Source: CBDHDN01 sp965261585 (GTDB lineage Bacteria; Pseudomonadota; Alphaproteobacteria; UBA6615). From it: a stretch of 64,000 nt of DNA. A model generated the notes under the pieces. It saw nothing but the letters and a program-made list of their open reading frames with translations, was not told the origin of the DNA and ran no database searches. The position numbers and the translations under genes are program-made. The stretch covers positions 40,199 to 104,198 of the forward strand of contig CBDHDN010000003.1 of assembly GCA_965261585.1 (NCBI GenBank), given 5' to 3'. Shown in pieces: positions 18,908 through 28,340 of the stretch; the first letter of the stretch is position 1; the number at the start of each line of letters is the position of its first letter.

Positions 18908-19147
18908 GGTCCCGTCTCTCCCCCTGTTGCCTCGAGAACCTACGTGCGATCGTGCCGCTGGCCGACCGGGCCAGGTTGGCGGCGACGGCCAATAGCCAGT
19001 CCCGACCACAGGCGACTTGTAGCAGAAACCGGGGGCTTGGCGTAGGGGTGCGTTGCGGCGCCAGGCAGCGTCCCCGGCTCCGTCGCACAGCTGCGATCCG
19101 CCGCGATTGGGGCTTTGTTCAATGCCGATTCTCAAGGGGTACGGCGC

Positions 19148-21010
19148 ATGACGGCGCTTCAGGATGGGGTCGACGGGGCAGTCGCGGCACAGTGGCCCGG
19201 CCGGCCCTGGACGCTTTCGATCGCGACGATATTGGCACTGAGCTTCGGGCTTCTTGTGGTGCTTGCCGTAGCGACCGTTTTGCTGATCGGTTTCTCCGCA
19301 AGCCGCAAGAACACGTTGGGCTTGCTCAATGAGAAATCGACGATGATCGTCAGCCTGATCGAGACCGGCGTACGCGGCCACCTGAACCCGGCGCTGGACC
19401 AGGCGACCTTCATCGGCCGTCAGGTCGAGGCCGGCACGTTGGACACCGATCAGAGTGCCCGTGTGGCCGACGTGCTGACCGGCGCGCTTGCGGCCGCACC
19501 GCAGATTACGGCGGTCGGCTTCTGGGACACGCAACAGCGGCAGCTCGTGGCTTTCGCCGCGCCTGATCGTATCGCCGGGATTCAGCGAGCCGACCACGGC
19601 GGGCGCGAAGACATACGGGCCGTCGGCGAACGTGCCAGGAATGCCGACGGTCCGTTCTGGGGCGACCTCGTCTTCGACGACGGACTCGGCGTTACGTTGG
19701 TAAATCTGATCCAGCCGTTGCGCTATCGCGACGAATACAAGGGCTTCCTGGCGACCGTCGTGTCGATGCCGGAGCTGTCGGAGTTCATCACCGAAGTCGG
19801 TGACACGTTCGATTCGACGGCGTTCATTCTCTACGGGTCGGATCGCGTGCTGGCCCATCCCAACCTGACGTCCAGGCACCCGGACCTCGCGGTGGGCAAC
19901 CCGACGGTGCGCCTCGACCGGGTTGGTGACCTTGTGCTGGCCAACCTGTGGTCCGGCCAGCGCGCGCGCGGCTTCGATCGCGCCGCCGCCACGGGGGTCG
20001 ATGTCGACGTTATCGAAATCGGTGACGATGCGTACGTCTCCTTCAGCAAGCGCATGTCCGAAAATGGCGAAGTGCCCTGGATCATCGGGGCGCACGTGCC
20101 CGCCGATCAGGTCAACGCGGAGTTGCGGCGGCTCGTCCTGTCCTGGGTCGCGGGGCTGGGCGTGCTGGTGGTCTCGATAATTGCCGCCGTCGTCCTCGGA
20201 CGCGCGTTGGCCCGGCCGATAAGGCGGATGGCCGTGAGTGCCGCGCAGGTCGGCGCCTTGGAGCTCGGCCGCGTTCAGCCGCTGCCGCCCAGCCCGATCC
20301 GCGAGCTGCATGACCAAGCGCGCGCGTTCAACACCATGCTGGCGGGCCTGCGCTGGTTCGAGACGTATGTGCCGCGGTCCCTGGTGCGCCGGCTGATGGC
20401 CAGTGGTGCGGGCGGACACCTGGCCTCGACTGAACGCGAGTTGACGATCCTGTTCACCGACATCGTCGGCTTCACGACCCTGTCCGAGGCCATGCCGGCG
20501 ACGGAAACCGCAGCATTGCTGAATGACCATTTCGCTTTGCTCGGCGCCTGCGTGGAGGCCGAGGGCGGCACGATAGACAAGTTCATCGGCGACGCCTTGA
20601 TGGCGTTCTGGGGTGCGCCCGACGAGCAGGCCGACAGTGCCGTTCGCGCCTGTCGCGCCGCCCAGGCAATGGTCGAGGCGGTTGCCGTCGACAATGGCCG
20701 GCGGTGAGGCGCGGGCCTGCAACCCCTGCGGCTGCGCGTCGGCATCCATACCGGGCCCGTGGTCGTCGGCAACATCGGCGCACCTGGCCGGATGAACTAT
20801 ACGATCGTCGGCGACACCGTGAACGCGGCGCAGCGCATGGAAACGCTGGCCAAGGATTTGGACGAGGGCGACGACGTGACCGTGCTGGTCAGCGGCTCGA
20901 CGGTCGCGGCGCTGGCTGGTTCGGCCTTGCAGGCGGAGCGTGTTGGTGAGTTCGAGGTGAAGGGCAAGCGGGCGCTCCTGGAGGTGTTCCGCTTGCGCGG
21001 GCGGGTCTGA
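19148..21010 (+). pseudogene. Membrane adenylate/guanylate cyclase with an in-frame TGA
   Basis: Layout from ATG 19148: transmembrane helix near residues 20-45, a periplasmic Cache-like sensor of about 270 residues, a second helix (LSWVAGLGVLVVSIIAAVVLG), a HAMP-like segment and a class III cyclase domain. The catalytic start is LTILFTDIVGFTTLSE (metal Asp), with TIDKFIGDALMAFWG. After VDNGRR a TGA (20705-20707) interrupts, but the same frame continues with GLQPLRLRVGIHTGPVVVG, MNYTIVGDTVNAAQRME and ends at 21010. The second half holds the remaining metal/adenine residues, so without readthrough no active cyclase is made. A CGA-to-TGA change would explain it. An AAGGGG site precedes the start. 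Confidence 0.85.
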
Positions 21011-21189
21011 GCGATGCTGAACCGCACGCGCCCCGGTAGTCGGATCGTCCCGGCCGAGGCCGTCACAGGTGCGTGAATTATCTAAGGATTAGCCGAATGG
21101 CCCTACATTAGGCACCCGGGGAAAGGAGCGCATGACAGCATGGCGATGGCCGGGCGATAATGGATAAGGAGTGAAATCGGGAGTTGAAC

Positions 21190-22038
21190 ATGACCGTCAG
21201 CATTGCGCGCCGTGCTTCGATCTTCTCCGCCGCTACCGCATTGCTGGTGGCCGCGATTGCGGGGCCCAACAGTGCCCCGTCGGCCGAGGAGTTCTTCGTT
21301 CAAGTCCGGTCGATCGATGAGATCGCCGCCGGTGCCATGCCGGCGGTCACCGATATCACCGCCTCGGAGGGTGTGCTGCAGTTCGAATCGAGCGTGCCGC
21401 TGGCTTGCTCGGTGGTCTATGGCGAGAGTCCCGATTTCGGGAGGGTTGCCACCGATCTCGACATGAACGGCGGTGCTCATTCGGACCATCATCCAATGCT
21501 GAGCGGGCTGAGGCCGGATACCGAGTATTTCTTCCGGGTGCAGGGAACGGCGGCTGACGGCACGCTTTACGTAGGGGAAGTGCAGACCTTCCGAACGCTG
21601 CGGCAGGTGACCGGCGGTCCCGTCAATCTCGCGTCGCTTGCCGCAGGCGCGCGTGTCATCGGGGTCAGCAGCAATTTTGGCGGTGCGACCAATGACGGCC
21701 CGTGGGGCGGCAATAGCGCGATCGATGGCAGCCGCAGTACGGCGTGGTCATCCTCCGGCGACGGCGACGGCGCGTTCATCCAGGTGGAACTGGCGGACCA
21801 GGCAGAGGTCGAGGAAGTCGAGGTGTGGACGCGGAGCATGAGCGACGGTACCGCCCAAATCTTCAGGTTTACACTGACGACCGACAGCGGCCAGGTGCTG
21901 GGCCCCTTCGCGCTGCCGAATGCGAGTCAGCCCTACCGCTTTGATGTCGACGTTGTCGCCCGGTCTTTGCGCCTCGATGTCCTGGAAAGCAGCGGCGGGA
22001 ACGTCGGACTGATCGAGTTTCGCGCCTATGGTCGCTGA
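21190..22038 (+). CDS. Exported protein with fibronectin-III-like and discoidin-like domains
   Basis: About 282 residues from ATG 21190 (a TTG two codons earlier is possible). After a signal peptide (ALLVAAIAGPNSAPSAEE) comes a fibronectin-type-III-like half with SDHHPMLSGLRPDTEYFFRVQG. A C-terminal F5/8 type C (discoidin) half follows, with NSAIDGSRSTAWSSSGDGDG and VEEVEVWTRSM, the usual sugar- or surface-binding fold. No catalytic motif is visible. It is probably a secreted or periplasmic adhesion or carbohydrate-binding protein. It lies 180 bp after the cyclase and 99 bp before the ECF sigma gene. Confidence 0.75.
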   Translation: MTVSIARRASIFSAATALLVAAIAGPNSAPSAEEFFVQVRSIDEIAAGAMPAVTDITASEGVLQFESSVPLACSVVYGESPDFGRVATDLDMNGGAHSDHHPMLSGLRPDTEYFFRVQGTAADGTLYVGEVQTFRTLRQVTGGPVNLASLAAGARVIGVSSNFGGATNDGPWGGNSAIDGSRSTAWSSSGDGDGAFIQVELADQAEVEEVEVWTRSMSDGTAQIFRFTLTTDSGQVLGPFALPNASQPYRFDVDVVARSLRLDVLESSGGNVGLIEFRAYGR

Positions 22039-22136
22039 CGGCCCCCCTCGCGGGACCAGAATAAAAGCCATGCTGACCTGTCTATCGCATTAGAGGCCCA
22101 ATTGCGCCGCGGCATGGGCCCGGACCGAGAGGTTTC

Positions 22137-22643
22137 GTGAAGTCCAGCTACAGTTTGATCGAGCCTCATATTCCAAATCTGCGGCGGTATGCCCGTGCAC
22201 TCGCGCGTGACGCGGAGCGGGCGGACGACTTGGTTCAGGATTGTCTGGTGCGGGCCATGTCGCGTTGGCACCTGTGGCGGCGTGAAGGCAGTCTGCGCAG
22301 TTGGCTGTTTACGATTATGCACAATCTTCACGTCAACGCCGTGCGACGGGCGGCGATTCGGCCCGACTCCAAGCCTCTCGTGGGGCAGGAGGGTGGCGCC
22401 CAGCAACCGACCCACCACACGAACCTGCAGTTGCGGGACCTCAGCCGACTGCTGGCAACCCTCAGCAAGGAACAGCGGCAGGTGTTGCTGCTGGTGACAC
22501 TGGAAGAGTTCACCTACGAGGAGACGGCGAAGATCTGTCGCATACCCATTGGCACTGTGATGTCGCGTCTTGCGCGCGGCCGCGAGCGACTCCGGCAAAT
22601 GATGGCCGAGGAGACCGCGCTGCCGCTGCGGAGGGTGAAGTGA
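22137..22643 (+). CDS. ECF RNA polymerase sigma factor
   Basis: 168 residues from GTG 22137. Sigma region 2 is visible as YARALARDAERADDLVQDCLVRAMSRWHLW with the -10-binding helix SLRSWLFTIMHN. Region 4 is LLATLSKEQRQVLLLVTLEE followed by the helix-turn-helix FTYEETAKICRIPIGTVMSR. No extra domain is present. The stop overlaps the next gene by four bases (GTGA), tying it to a membrane anti-sigma factor. A divergent or autoregulated promoter is expected upstream but no clear GAAC-type -35 was found. Confidence 0.9.
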   Translation: MKSSYSLIEPHIPNLRRYARALARDAERADDLVQDCLVRAMSRWHLWRREGSLRSWLFTIMHNLHVNAVRRAAIRPDSKPLVGQEGGAQQPTHHTNLQLRDLSRLLATLSKEQRQVLLLVTLEEFTYEETAKICRIPIGTVMSRLARGRERLRQMMAEETALPLRRVK

Positions 22644-23413
22644 GCGACGAAAAAAGACTCAGCGATGGCGACCTCCACGCCTATCTGGACGACAACCTTG
22701 ATCAGCCGCGGCGCGCCGAGATCGATGCGATCCTGGCGACGGATGATGACGCGGCGGAGCGGCTGCGCGCCTATCGCGCGCAGAAGGCCGCACTCCATGC
22801 GACATACGACCCGGTGCTGGCGGAAGCGCTGCCGGAACGTCTGGGCGAGCCCGCCCTTACGCGCGGCCGTGTGACGACGCTCGCAATCGGACGGCGCGTG
22901 GCGGCCGCGTTGGCGCTCCTGGTCGTTGGCGGTGTTGGCGGATGGTTCGCCAACGATGAGCTTTGCGGGGACGCTATTCTGGAACGAGCCTCGCTGGCCG
23001 CGGATGCCGTCGTCGCGCACCGCGTCTTCCAGGTCGAGGTTCGCCATCCTGTCGAGGTGCCCGCGAGCGAAGGGGCCCATCTCGTGGCCTGGCTGTCGAA
23101 GCGGCTGGAAGCGCCGCTGGCCACGCCGGAGCTGCTGGCCCAGGGCTACAACCTCGTCGGCGGGCGGCTGCTGGCGGCCGGCGGCGGCCCGGCGGCCCAG
23201 TTCATGTACGAGGACACGGCAGGCCAGCGGCTGACGCTTTACGTGCGCGGCAATGCCGGCGGCTCCGAGACATCGTTCCGTTTCGTTGCGGACGGGGATA
23301 TATCCGGTTTCTACTGGCTCGATGATCGCCTGGGCTATGCACTGATCGGCCCCCTCGAACGCGAGGCACTGTTGCCGCTGGTGCGCATTGTCTACGAGCA
23401 GCTGAATCCCTGA
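22640..23413 (+). CDS. Membrane-bound anti-sigma factor
   Basis: About 257 residues from GTG 22640. The N-terminal 60 residues (LSDGDLHAYLDDNLDQPRRAEIDAIL) form the anti-sigma domain typical of RsiW/ChrR-like proteins but without the zinc-binding His-Cys-Cys pattern. One helix (AAALALLVVGGVGGWFA) spans the membrane, and a ~150-residue periplasmic part follows, including VEVRHPVEVPASEGAHLVAW. This matches a predicted transmembrane transcriptional regulator family. The GTGA overlap with the sigma gene implies equal, coupled expression. Confidence 0.85.
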   Translation: MSDEKRLSDGDLHAYLDDNLDQPRRAEIDAILATDDDAAERLRAYRAQKAALHATYDPVLAEALPERLGEPALTRGRVTTLAIGRRVAAALALLVVGGVGGWFANDELCGDAILERASLAADAVVAHRVFQVEVRHPVEVPASEGAHLVAWLSKRLEAPLATPELLAQGYNLVGGRLLAAGGGPAAQFMYEDTAGQRLTLYVRGNAGGSETSFRFVADGDISGFYWLDDRLGYALIGPLEREALLPLVRIVYEQLNP

Positions 23414-23503
23414 TTGGGCACGAACAGGGGCGGGCGCGGGCATAGTGAGATGGTTCACGCACGCTTCGTCGGTCGAGCTTCGCGTGTCAAATCGGAGGGG
23501 CTA

Positions 23504-24535
23504 ATGCGTTGGCTCGTGATACCCCTTGGGCTTTTGGCAGCGGCGTCGCCGGCTACGGCGGCGGAGATTGTCAGTGTTCGCGTCGACGGCGGGATCGCAA
23601 CAATCTTTGCGCTCGACGGCATCGGCGACGGCATTACGACGGAACAGGGCACCGGCCCGCTTGCCGTCCGCCGCGGCGACGGCTCGGTCGCCCGTATTTC
23701 GATGGTCGACGGGCGGTTGGTGCTGACACCGGCCGATCCGGCGCCGGCGAGCGGACGGCGGGCCGGGATGCTGCCCGATGGTGAGCTGACGGTCGGTCAA
23801 GGCGATATCCGGTTTGCCTGGCTGGTCGGTCCGACCGAGCGCTACCTGCATGGCATCCTCGGCGACCGCGTAGAGGCGTCGGGGGTGCGCGTGGAGGCCG
23901 CGGACGGCCGGTCGGCAAAGCTCTCATTGAGCCGCGCATCTGTTTTCGAGGACCGGCGCGCGCGTTTGGTAGATCTGGATCGGGACGGCCGCGACGAGGT
24001 CGTCGTGGTTCACTCGTATCTCGATCTCGGTGCGGCTCTGGCTGTCCTTGGGCTTGCCGACGGTGAACTGCGGCTGGTCGCCGAATCGGCGCCGATCGGC
24101 CGGCTGTCGCGCTGGCTGAACCCGGTGGGCGCGGCGGACTTCGATGGCGACGGCGTGCTCGAGATCGCCCATGTGGAGACACCTCATATCGGCGGCATCC
24201 TACGCGTCCACGCTTTGCTTGACCGCGCCATGGTCCTCAAATACTCGGCTCGAGGATTTTCGAATCACGCAATCGGCACGCGTGAGCAGGATATGGCCAC
24301 GGTCGCGGATTGGAACGGCGACGGCGTGCCGGACATCGCCCTACCCGATGCGCGTCGGCGCACGCTTCGTGTCGTGAAGCTGGCGGGGGGCGTCTTCCGC
24401 GAGCTGGCGAGCGTCGCGCACGATTCGCCGATCGTAACCGCCGTGCACGCGACCGATCTCGACGGCGACGGCGTTGCGGAGGTCGTCTACGGCCTTGGTG
24501 ACGGCACCTTGGTGGCCGTCGCACCTCAGCTCTGA
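23504..24535 (+). CDS. Exported FG-GAP/VCBS-repeat protein
   Basis: 343 residues from ATG 23504, behind a strong CGGAGGGG site. A signal peptide (LVIPLGLLAAASPATAAE) precedes a beta-rich body. Three calcium-type repeat loops are visible, in DLDRDGRDEVVVV, DFDGDGVLEIAHV and DWNGDGVPDIALP, plus DLDGDGVAEVVYG near the end. These DxDxDG loops are the core of FG-GAP/VCBS beta-propeller blades. It probably folds as a periplasmic or surface propeller; partner unknown. It follows the anti-sigma gene by 90 bp and may belong to the same regulon. Confidence 0.8.
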   Translation: MRWLVIPLGLLAAASPATAAEIVSVRVDGGIATIFALDGIGDGITTEQGTGPLAVRRGDGSVARISMVDGRLVLTPADPAPASGRRAGMLPDGELTVGQGDIRFAWLVGPTERYLHGILGDRVEASGVRVEAADGRSAKLSLSRASVFEDRRARLVDLDRDGRDEVVVVHSYLDLGAALAVLGLADGELRLVAESAPIGRLSRWLNPVGAADFDGDGVLEIAHVETPHIGGILRVHALLDRAMVLKYSARGFSNHAIGTREQDMATVADWNGDGVPDIALPDARRRTLRVVKLAGGVFRELASVAHDSPIVTAVHATDLDGDGVAEVVYGLGDGTLVAVAPQL

Positions 24536-24606
24536 GCCTCGTCGCCAAGCCTCGCCCACGGCATTGTGAGTTCTGAGTGACACGGCGCGGCCGCTAACGT
24601 TGTGTC

Positions 24607-25620
24607 ATGCGAAGGGGCCGGTGGATTGGCGGACTGGTGGCGCTCGCGGCGTTGATCGGGGGCGGCGAAGTCCTCGCCCAGCAATCCGCCGTCCCGTACA
24701 GCATCTTCGATTTTCACCGTGAGTTTCCGCTCACCGATTTTGCCCGGCGCTCGGTGTCGCTGAGCGAGATCTTCACCGGCGGCCCCCGCCGGTCCTCGTT
24801 TCCGACGATCTACGAGCCGGAGTTCGTGAGCGTCGTAGAGGCGCTGGCGGCGATCGACGGGTTGGAGCCCGTCCTGAGTATCGAGATCGACGGTGAGGCC
24901 CGTGCCTATCCCCTGCGCATCATGCTGTTCCACGAGATCGTCAACGACGTGGTCGGTGAGGTGCCCGTGCTTGTCACCTATTGCCCGCTCTGCAACTCGG
25001 GCGTCGTCTTTGACCGCCGCCTCGACGGGCAGATCCTGACCTTTGGCAATACGGGCCGCCTGCGCCACTACGACATGGTGATCTACGACCACGGGACGGA
25101 GAGTTTTTGGCAACAGTTCTTAGGGCAGGCCATCATCGGTGCGCGGACCGGGCAACAATTGCAGGCCTTACCGGCGCGCCTCGAATCGCTCGGCCGGTTC
25201 TTTGCCCGGGCGCCGGCAGGCAAGGTGCTCGTGCCGAACGACCCGAGCGCACGGCCCTATGGCAGATCGGGAAACGCCGGTACCGACGCGGTGCCGCCGG
25301 CCCTGGCGCGCGAGCGTTATCCGTTTCCGTTGCCCGATGGGATCTCGCCCCTGGAGCGGTTGGTCGTGGTTGGCGATGAGGCCTGGGCGCTGGCACGCCT
25401 GCAGGAGGTCGGACGCATCGAAAGCGAAAATCTGATCCTGACCTGGGAGCCTGGGCAGAACTCCATCCACGACACGCCGGTGATCGCCGAAGGCGCCGAC
25501 GTGGGCAATGTGGTCGTCCAGCGGATCGTTGCCGGTCGCCTGGAGGATGTTCCCTACGATGTCGCGTTCGCATACGCGTTCAGCGCCTTCGTTCCCGAAG
25601 GCGTTTTCCATCTGGACTAA
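24607..25620 (+). CDS. DUF3179 domain-containing exported protein
   Basis: 337 residues from ATG 24607, with an N-terminal signal (IGGLVALAALIGGGEVLAQQ). The DUF3179 hallmarks are present: PVLSIEIDGEARAYPLRIML, HEIVNDVVG, the VTYCPLCNSGVVFDR Cys pair, and YDHGTESFWQQFLGQAI. The family is of unknown function; the CPLC motif suggests metal or redox chemistry. It stands alone, 71 bp after the FG-GAP gene and 33 bp before the convergent anti-sigma gene. Confidence 0.9.
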   Translation: MRRGRWIGGLVALAALIGGGEVLAQQSAVPYSIFDFHREFPLTDFARRSVSLSEIFTGGPRRSSFPTIYEPEFVSVVEALAAIDGLEPVLSIEIDGEARAYPLRIMLFHEIVNDVVGEVPVLVTYCPLCNSGVVFDRRLDGQILTFGNTGRLRHYDMVIYDHGTESFWQQFLGQAIIGARTGQQLQALPARLESLGRFFARAPAGKVLVPNDPSARPYGRSGNAGTDAVPPALARERYPFPLPDGISPLERLVVVGDEAWALARLQEVGRIESENLILTWEPGQNSIHDTPVIAEGADVGNVVVQRIVAGRLEDVPYDVAFAYAFSAFVPEGVFHLD

Positions 25621-25653
25621 TGGACAGGCTGGCTCGGGCCATCCGGGGCTTGG

Positions 25654-26211
25654 CTAGGCGGCTTTAGCCGCTCCACGGATGTACAGCAGAGCGCCGGCTT
25701 GGGTCGTGACGTCGCCATGGACCGGGCCGGGTATGGCAAGGTGATAATCGCCGGCCGTCAGCCGAACATCGCCGACCGACACGGCGCCGGAAAGCACGAG
25801 GCACTCTTCGACCGCCGTGTGCCCGTGGCCGGCAATGCTGACGCCGGGTGCCAAGCGCAGTAGATACGATTCCATGCCGGCCGCCCTGTCGAGATAAAGG
25901 ACCTTTTTCTCGATGCCGTCAGCGACGGGAAGCCAACGGGTATCATCGTCCGACCGGAGGATAGTATTCCGTGTGACACGCTCGCCGATGCGCCTGTCAA
26001 CGGCGCTATCGACGCGCGCCCACAAGCCCGCCGACGGCGCTTCGGTGACCGCGCCGGGGTCAAGTCGTGCCAGCATATGCTCCCACGCCTCGACCCGCCG
26101 CCGCAAGGCGCCGTCGCCCTCCAGTGCCTGAGCAACGCGGTCGCGCTCTCGCCCGGCCAGGGTGCCGAGCGCGTATTCAGCGGCGATCAGATCCGTCTCT
26201 TCCGCAGTCAT
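25654..26211 (-). CDS. ChrR-like anti-sigma factor with C-terminal cupin
   Basis: 185 residues. The N-terminal half (LIAAEYALGTLAGRERDRVAQALE... VEAWEHMLARLDP) is the RskA/ChrR-type sigma-binding domain. The C-terminal half is a cupin with LRLAPGVSIAGHGHTAVEECLVLSGAV and YHLAIPGPVHGDV, in which the His and Glu residues form a metal site. No membrane helix is present, so it is a soluble sensor, comparable to ChrR, which releases its sigma factor in response to singlet oxygen. The N-terminal zinc HxxxCxxC is not evident, a difference from classical ChrR. It overlaps the sigma gene by four bases. Confidence 0.8.
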   Translation of the reverse strand: MTAEETDLIAAEYALGTLAGRERDRVAQALEGDGALRRRVEAWEHMLARLDPGAVTEAPSAGLWARVDSAVDRRIGERVTRNTILRSDDDTRWLPVADGIEKKVLYLDRAAGMESYLLRLAPGVSIAGHGHTAVEECLVLSGAVSVGDVRLTAGDYHLAIPGPVHGDVTTQAGALLYIRGAAKAA

Positions 26212-26762
26212 GCCGCCAAATGCTCCCTCAACTGCAGCAGTCCCCGCCGGACCCAGCTCTTGACGGTGCCCAATGGCGCCCCGAGCCGTGACGCCAACTC
26301 CTCATGGGTCATACCATAATAATATGCGAGGAGGATTGCCTCACGCTGTTTCTCGCCGAGCAGGGCCAGCCCGTCCCGGACGTCGCCTGCGACCTGATGG
26401 GCCTCGATAGTGTCCTCAAGGTCCGGGGTTTCGGTCAGGCTCTCCGCCTCATCGCCGGTGCCGACGGGGTCGCTGGCTTCGCGACGACGCAGCCGGTCGA
26501 TCGCCCGGTAGCGCACGATCGTGCTCATCCAGGCAAGTGGGGAGCCGCGCTCGGGATCGTAGCGGTCGGCTTTCTCCCAGATCGTCAGGAAGGCTTCCTG
26601 CAGGATATCCTCGGCCATGTCGCGCCGACGGGCGATACGCAGCGCGATGGCGAAAAGCCGGGGACTGGCGAGCTGATAGACGCGGGCGAAGGCCTGGCGG
26701 TCGCCGGCTCCTGCCGCCTGCAGCAACTGCCGCAGCGGATCGGCGTCCTGCTGGGTCTCCAC
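26208..26762 (-). CDS. ECF RNA polymerase sigma factor (SigK/RpoE-like)
   Basis: 184 residues. Region 2 is DRQAFARVYQLASPRLFAIA with RRRDMAEDILQEAFLTIWEK and the -10 recognition helix GSPLAWMSTIVRYRAIDRLR. Region 4 is GDVRDGLALLGEKQREAILL with YYGMTHEELASRLGAPLGTV. It is coupled to the cupin anti-sigma factor by an ATGA overlap. Upstream on the same strand are a small cytochrome c and a ferritin-like lipoprotein, plausible members of the same oxidative-stress regulon, but no shared promoter motif could be proved. Confidence 0.9.
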   Translation of the reverse strand: METQQDADPLRQLLQAAGAGDRQAFARVYQLASPRLFAIALRIARRRDMAEDILQEAFLTIWEKADRYDPERGSPLAWMSTIVRYRAIDRLRRREASDPVGTGDEAESLTETPDLEDTIEAHQVAGDVRDGLALLGEKQREAILLAYYYGMTHEELASRLGAPLGTVKSWVRRGLLQLREHLAA

Positions 26763-26904
26763 GATGCGCCAGCCCCCATGCTCCCTGTGCGCGGCATCAT
26801 AGAGGGGCCTCGATCCGGCGAATCAAAGCCGGCTATGGACCTCGGCGCGCGCGTCGGTGGCCGGCCGGACGTGCCGTCGCGAGGATGGGGCTTCTCCAGT
26901 GCCG

Positions 26905-27260
26905 TCATTGTTCTGACTGCTGCTTCAGGAACGCGATGATGTCGGCCCGGTCGGCGGCCGAGCTCAGGCGAAAGAACATGCGCTGACCCGGTATCACCGC
27001 TTCGGGGTTCGTGAGCCACGCGTCCAGCGTCTCGTCGGTCCAGACAATGTCCGACGCTGCGACGGCGTCCGAGTACGTGAAGCCGGCCGCTGAACCGGCC
27101 GGACGACCGAAGACGCCCTTGTGATTCCTCTCGAGCGAGTGGCAGGCGCCACAGCGGCCCCGTAGCTGCTCTCACCCTTGATCGGATCGCCGGCGGCGTG
27201 GGCCGGTCCGGCGGCGCCGACGAGCGCCAGCGCCGCGGTGGCAATTGCGATTCGGAGCAC
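26905..27260 (-). pseudogene. Small class I cytochrome c, frameshifted at the heme motif
   Basis: Reading from GTG 27260 (behind GGAGG) gives a clean signal peptide (RIAIATAALALVGAAGPAHA) and GDPIKGESSYGA. There one base is missing (near 27155-27161). In the next frame the protein continues as RCGACHSLERNHKGVFGRPA, with the CxxCH heme site, the axial Met in GQRMFFRLSS and a final helix ADIIAFLKQQ, ending at 26905. Restored, it is a ~117-residue cytochrome c-550/c2-like protein. It lies between the ferritin-like gene and the sigma factor on the same strand. Confidence 0.8.
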
Positions 27261-27358
27261 GATGCGCCTCCGGCCGGCAAGAAGATCCCCGGCTGCCGGT
27301 TGGGGGTAACCGGCGGCACGGGGCAAGGTCAGGGAGGAGGGGATCACGACTCGCTCGG

Positions 27359-27961
27359 CTATGCGCCGAAGCTGAGCGGCTGCTGTGGAAGCGACTGCCC
27401 AAGGGCACTGGCCAGCACGGTCCAGTGCATCGTCTCGTCGGCCGCGAGACGGCCCGAAATCTGCGCGAGATCGCGATCCTGGAACGCGGGGATCACGCCG
27501 AGATAGGCGTTCGCGGCACCGAGCTCCAACCGGGCGGCGAGCTCGAGCACGTCGGTCTGGCTGCTGAGCGTACTGGCCTGCAGGTCGGCGGCGTATTCGG
27601 CGAGAGTCTTTTCCGCCACCGGTGCACCGCCGAGTTGCCGAATGGCGCCGACGACCGCATCGCGGTGGCCCTTGTGCTGACTCTGGAACAATTCGGCTGT
27701 CTCCAAGACCGCCGGCTGCAACAGGCCGCTTTCGGCGCCAAGCTGATAGGCGTTGATGGCCTCGTGCTCCAGCCCGAGGGCCACATTGAGAATGCCGACG
27801 TCCTGTGCCGCGTCGCCCATCGCGGCCTGGGCCGCCATGGTGCCGCAGCCGGCCAGGAGGGCTACCGCGGTTGCGGACAGGGTCGCCTTGCCGGCGCCGG
27901 AGAGAAAGAGTCGCCTCGTGTGAACCGCAGGCGCGGCCAGTGCGATGGAGGTATTGGACAT
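27359..27961 (-). CDS. Ferritin-like (DUF4439-type) lipoprotein with a twin-arginine signal
   Basis: 200 residues from ATG 27961 behind AGGAG. The N-terminus has HTRRLFLSGAGKATLSATAV followed by LLAGC, that is, a twin-arginine signal with a lipobox. The body is helical with repeated acidic/His positions: NVALGLEHEAINAYQLG, FQSQHKGHRDAVVGAI, ELAARLELGAANAYLG and GRLAADETMHWTVLA. This EH...E...E...ETMH pattern fits a di-iron four-helix ferritin-like fold in the periplasm. A longer frame to 28057 lacks a signal and is not preferred. A cytochrome c gene follows 98 bp downstream. Confidence 0.8.
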   Translation of the reverse strand: MSNTSIALAAPAVHTRRLFLSGAGKATLSATAVALLAGCGTMAAQAAMGDAAQDVGILNVALGLEHEAINAYQLGAESGLLQPAVLETAELFQSQHKGHRDAVVGAIRQLGGAPVAEKTLAEYAADLQASTLSSQTDVLELAARLELGAANAYLGVIPAFQDRDLAQISGRLAADETMHWTVLASALGQSLPQQPLSFGA

Positions 27962-28340
27962 TTGCTGCTCCTGTTGATTTCCTGTTGGCGCGCCGGGAGC
28001 GTCCGTCCGTGTGGACACCGACTTGCCATTACACCAGCACATACGTCGGCAAGGCACCGAGCGGATGCGCAGGCGTGTCGGATTTTTTTTGGCTGGGTGT
28101 GGGCACCCTGTCCGAGGTGTGGGCGGCCCCGCCGGGGCGTCACCAATTCACGGTAAATCGCGACTGCACGCGGTGTTGGCACGGGTTGCACGCACAAACA
28201 GGACCTCAGCCGCCGCTGACGACCGTCAACGCGCGCTGCGCGACCTGCCCTGGCGGCGCGGTGTGAGGACGGGTGTCGGCGGGGTTTACAAAAGCCGGCC
28301 GCGGTGCCGGTGGGGGCTGCGATGTAAGCCTTTGAAACCA

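Noticed and set aside
18521..20749. Long minus-strand frame across the membrane cyclase
   Set aside because: Only its last ~130 codons (from ATG 18907) are real, as the start of the SEL1 protein. The rest is antisense to the cyclase and has no conserved features.
26304..26939. Plus-strand 211-codon frame opposite the sigma factor
   Set aside because: It is a shadow of a clear ECF sigma gene, with no domain and no start signal.
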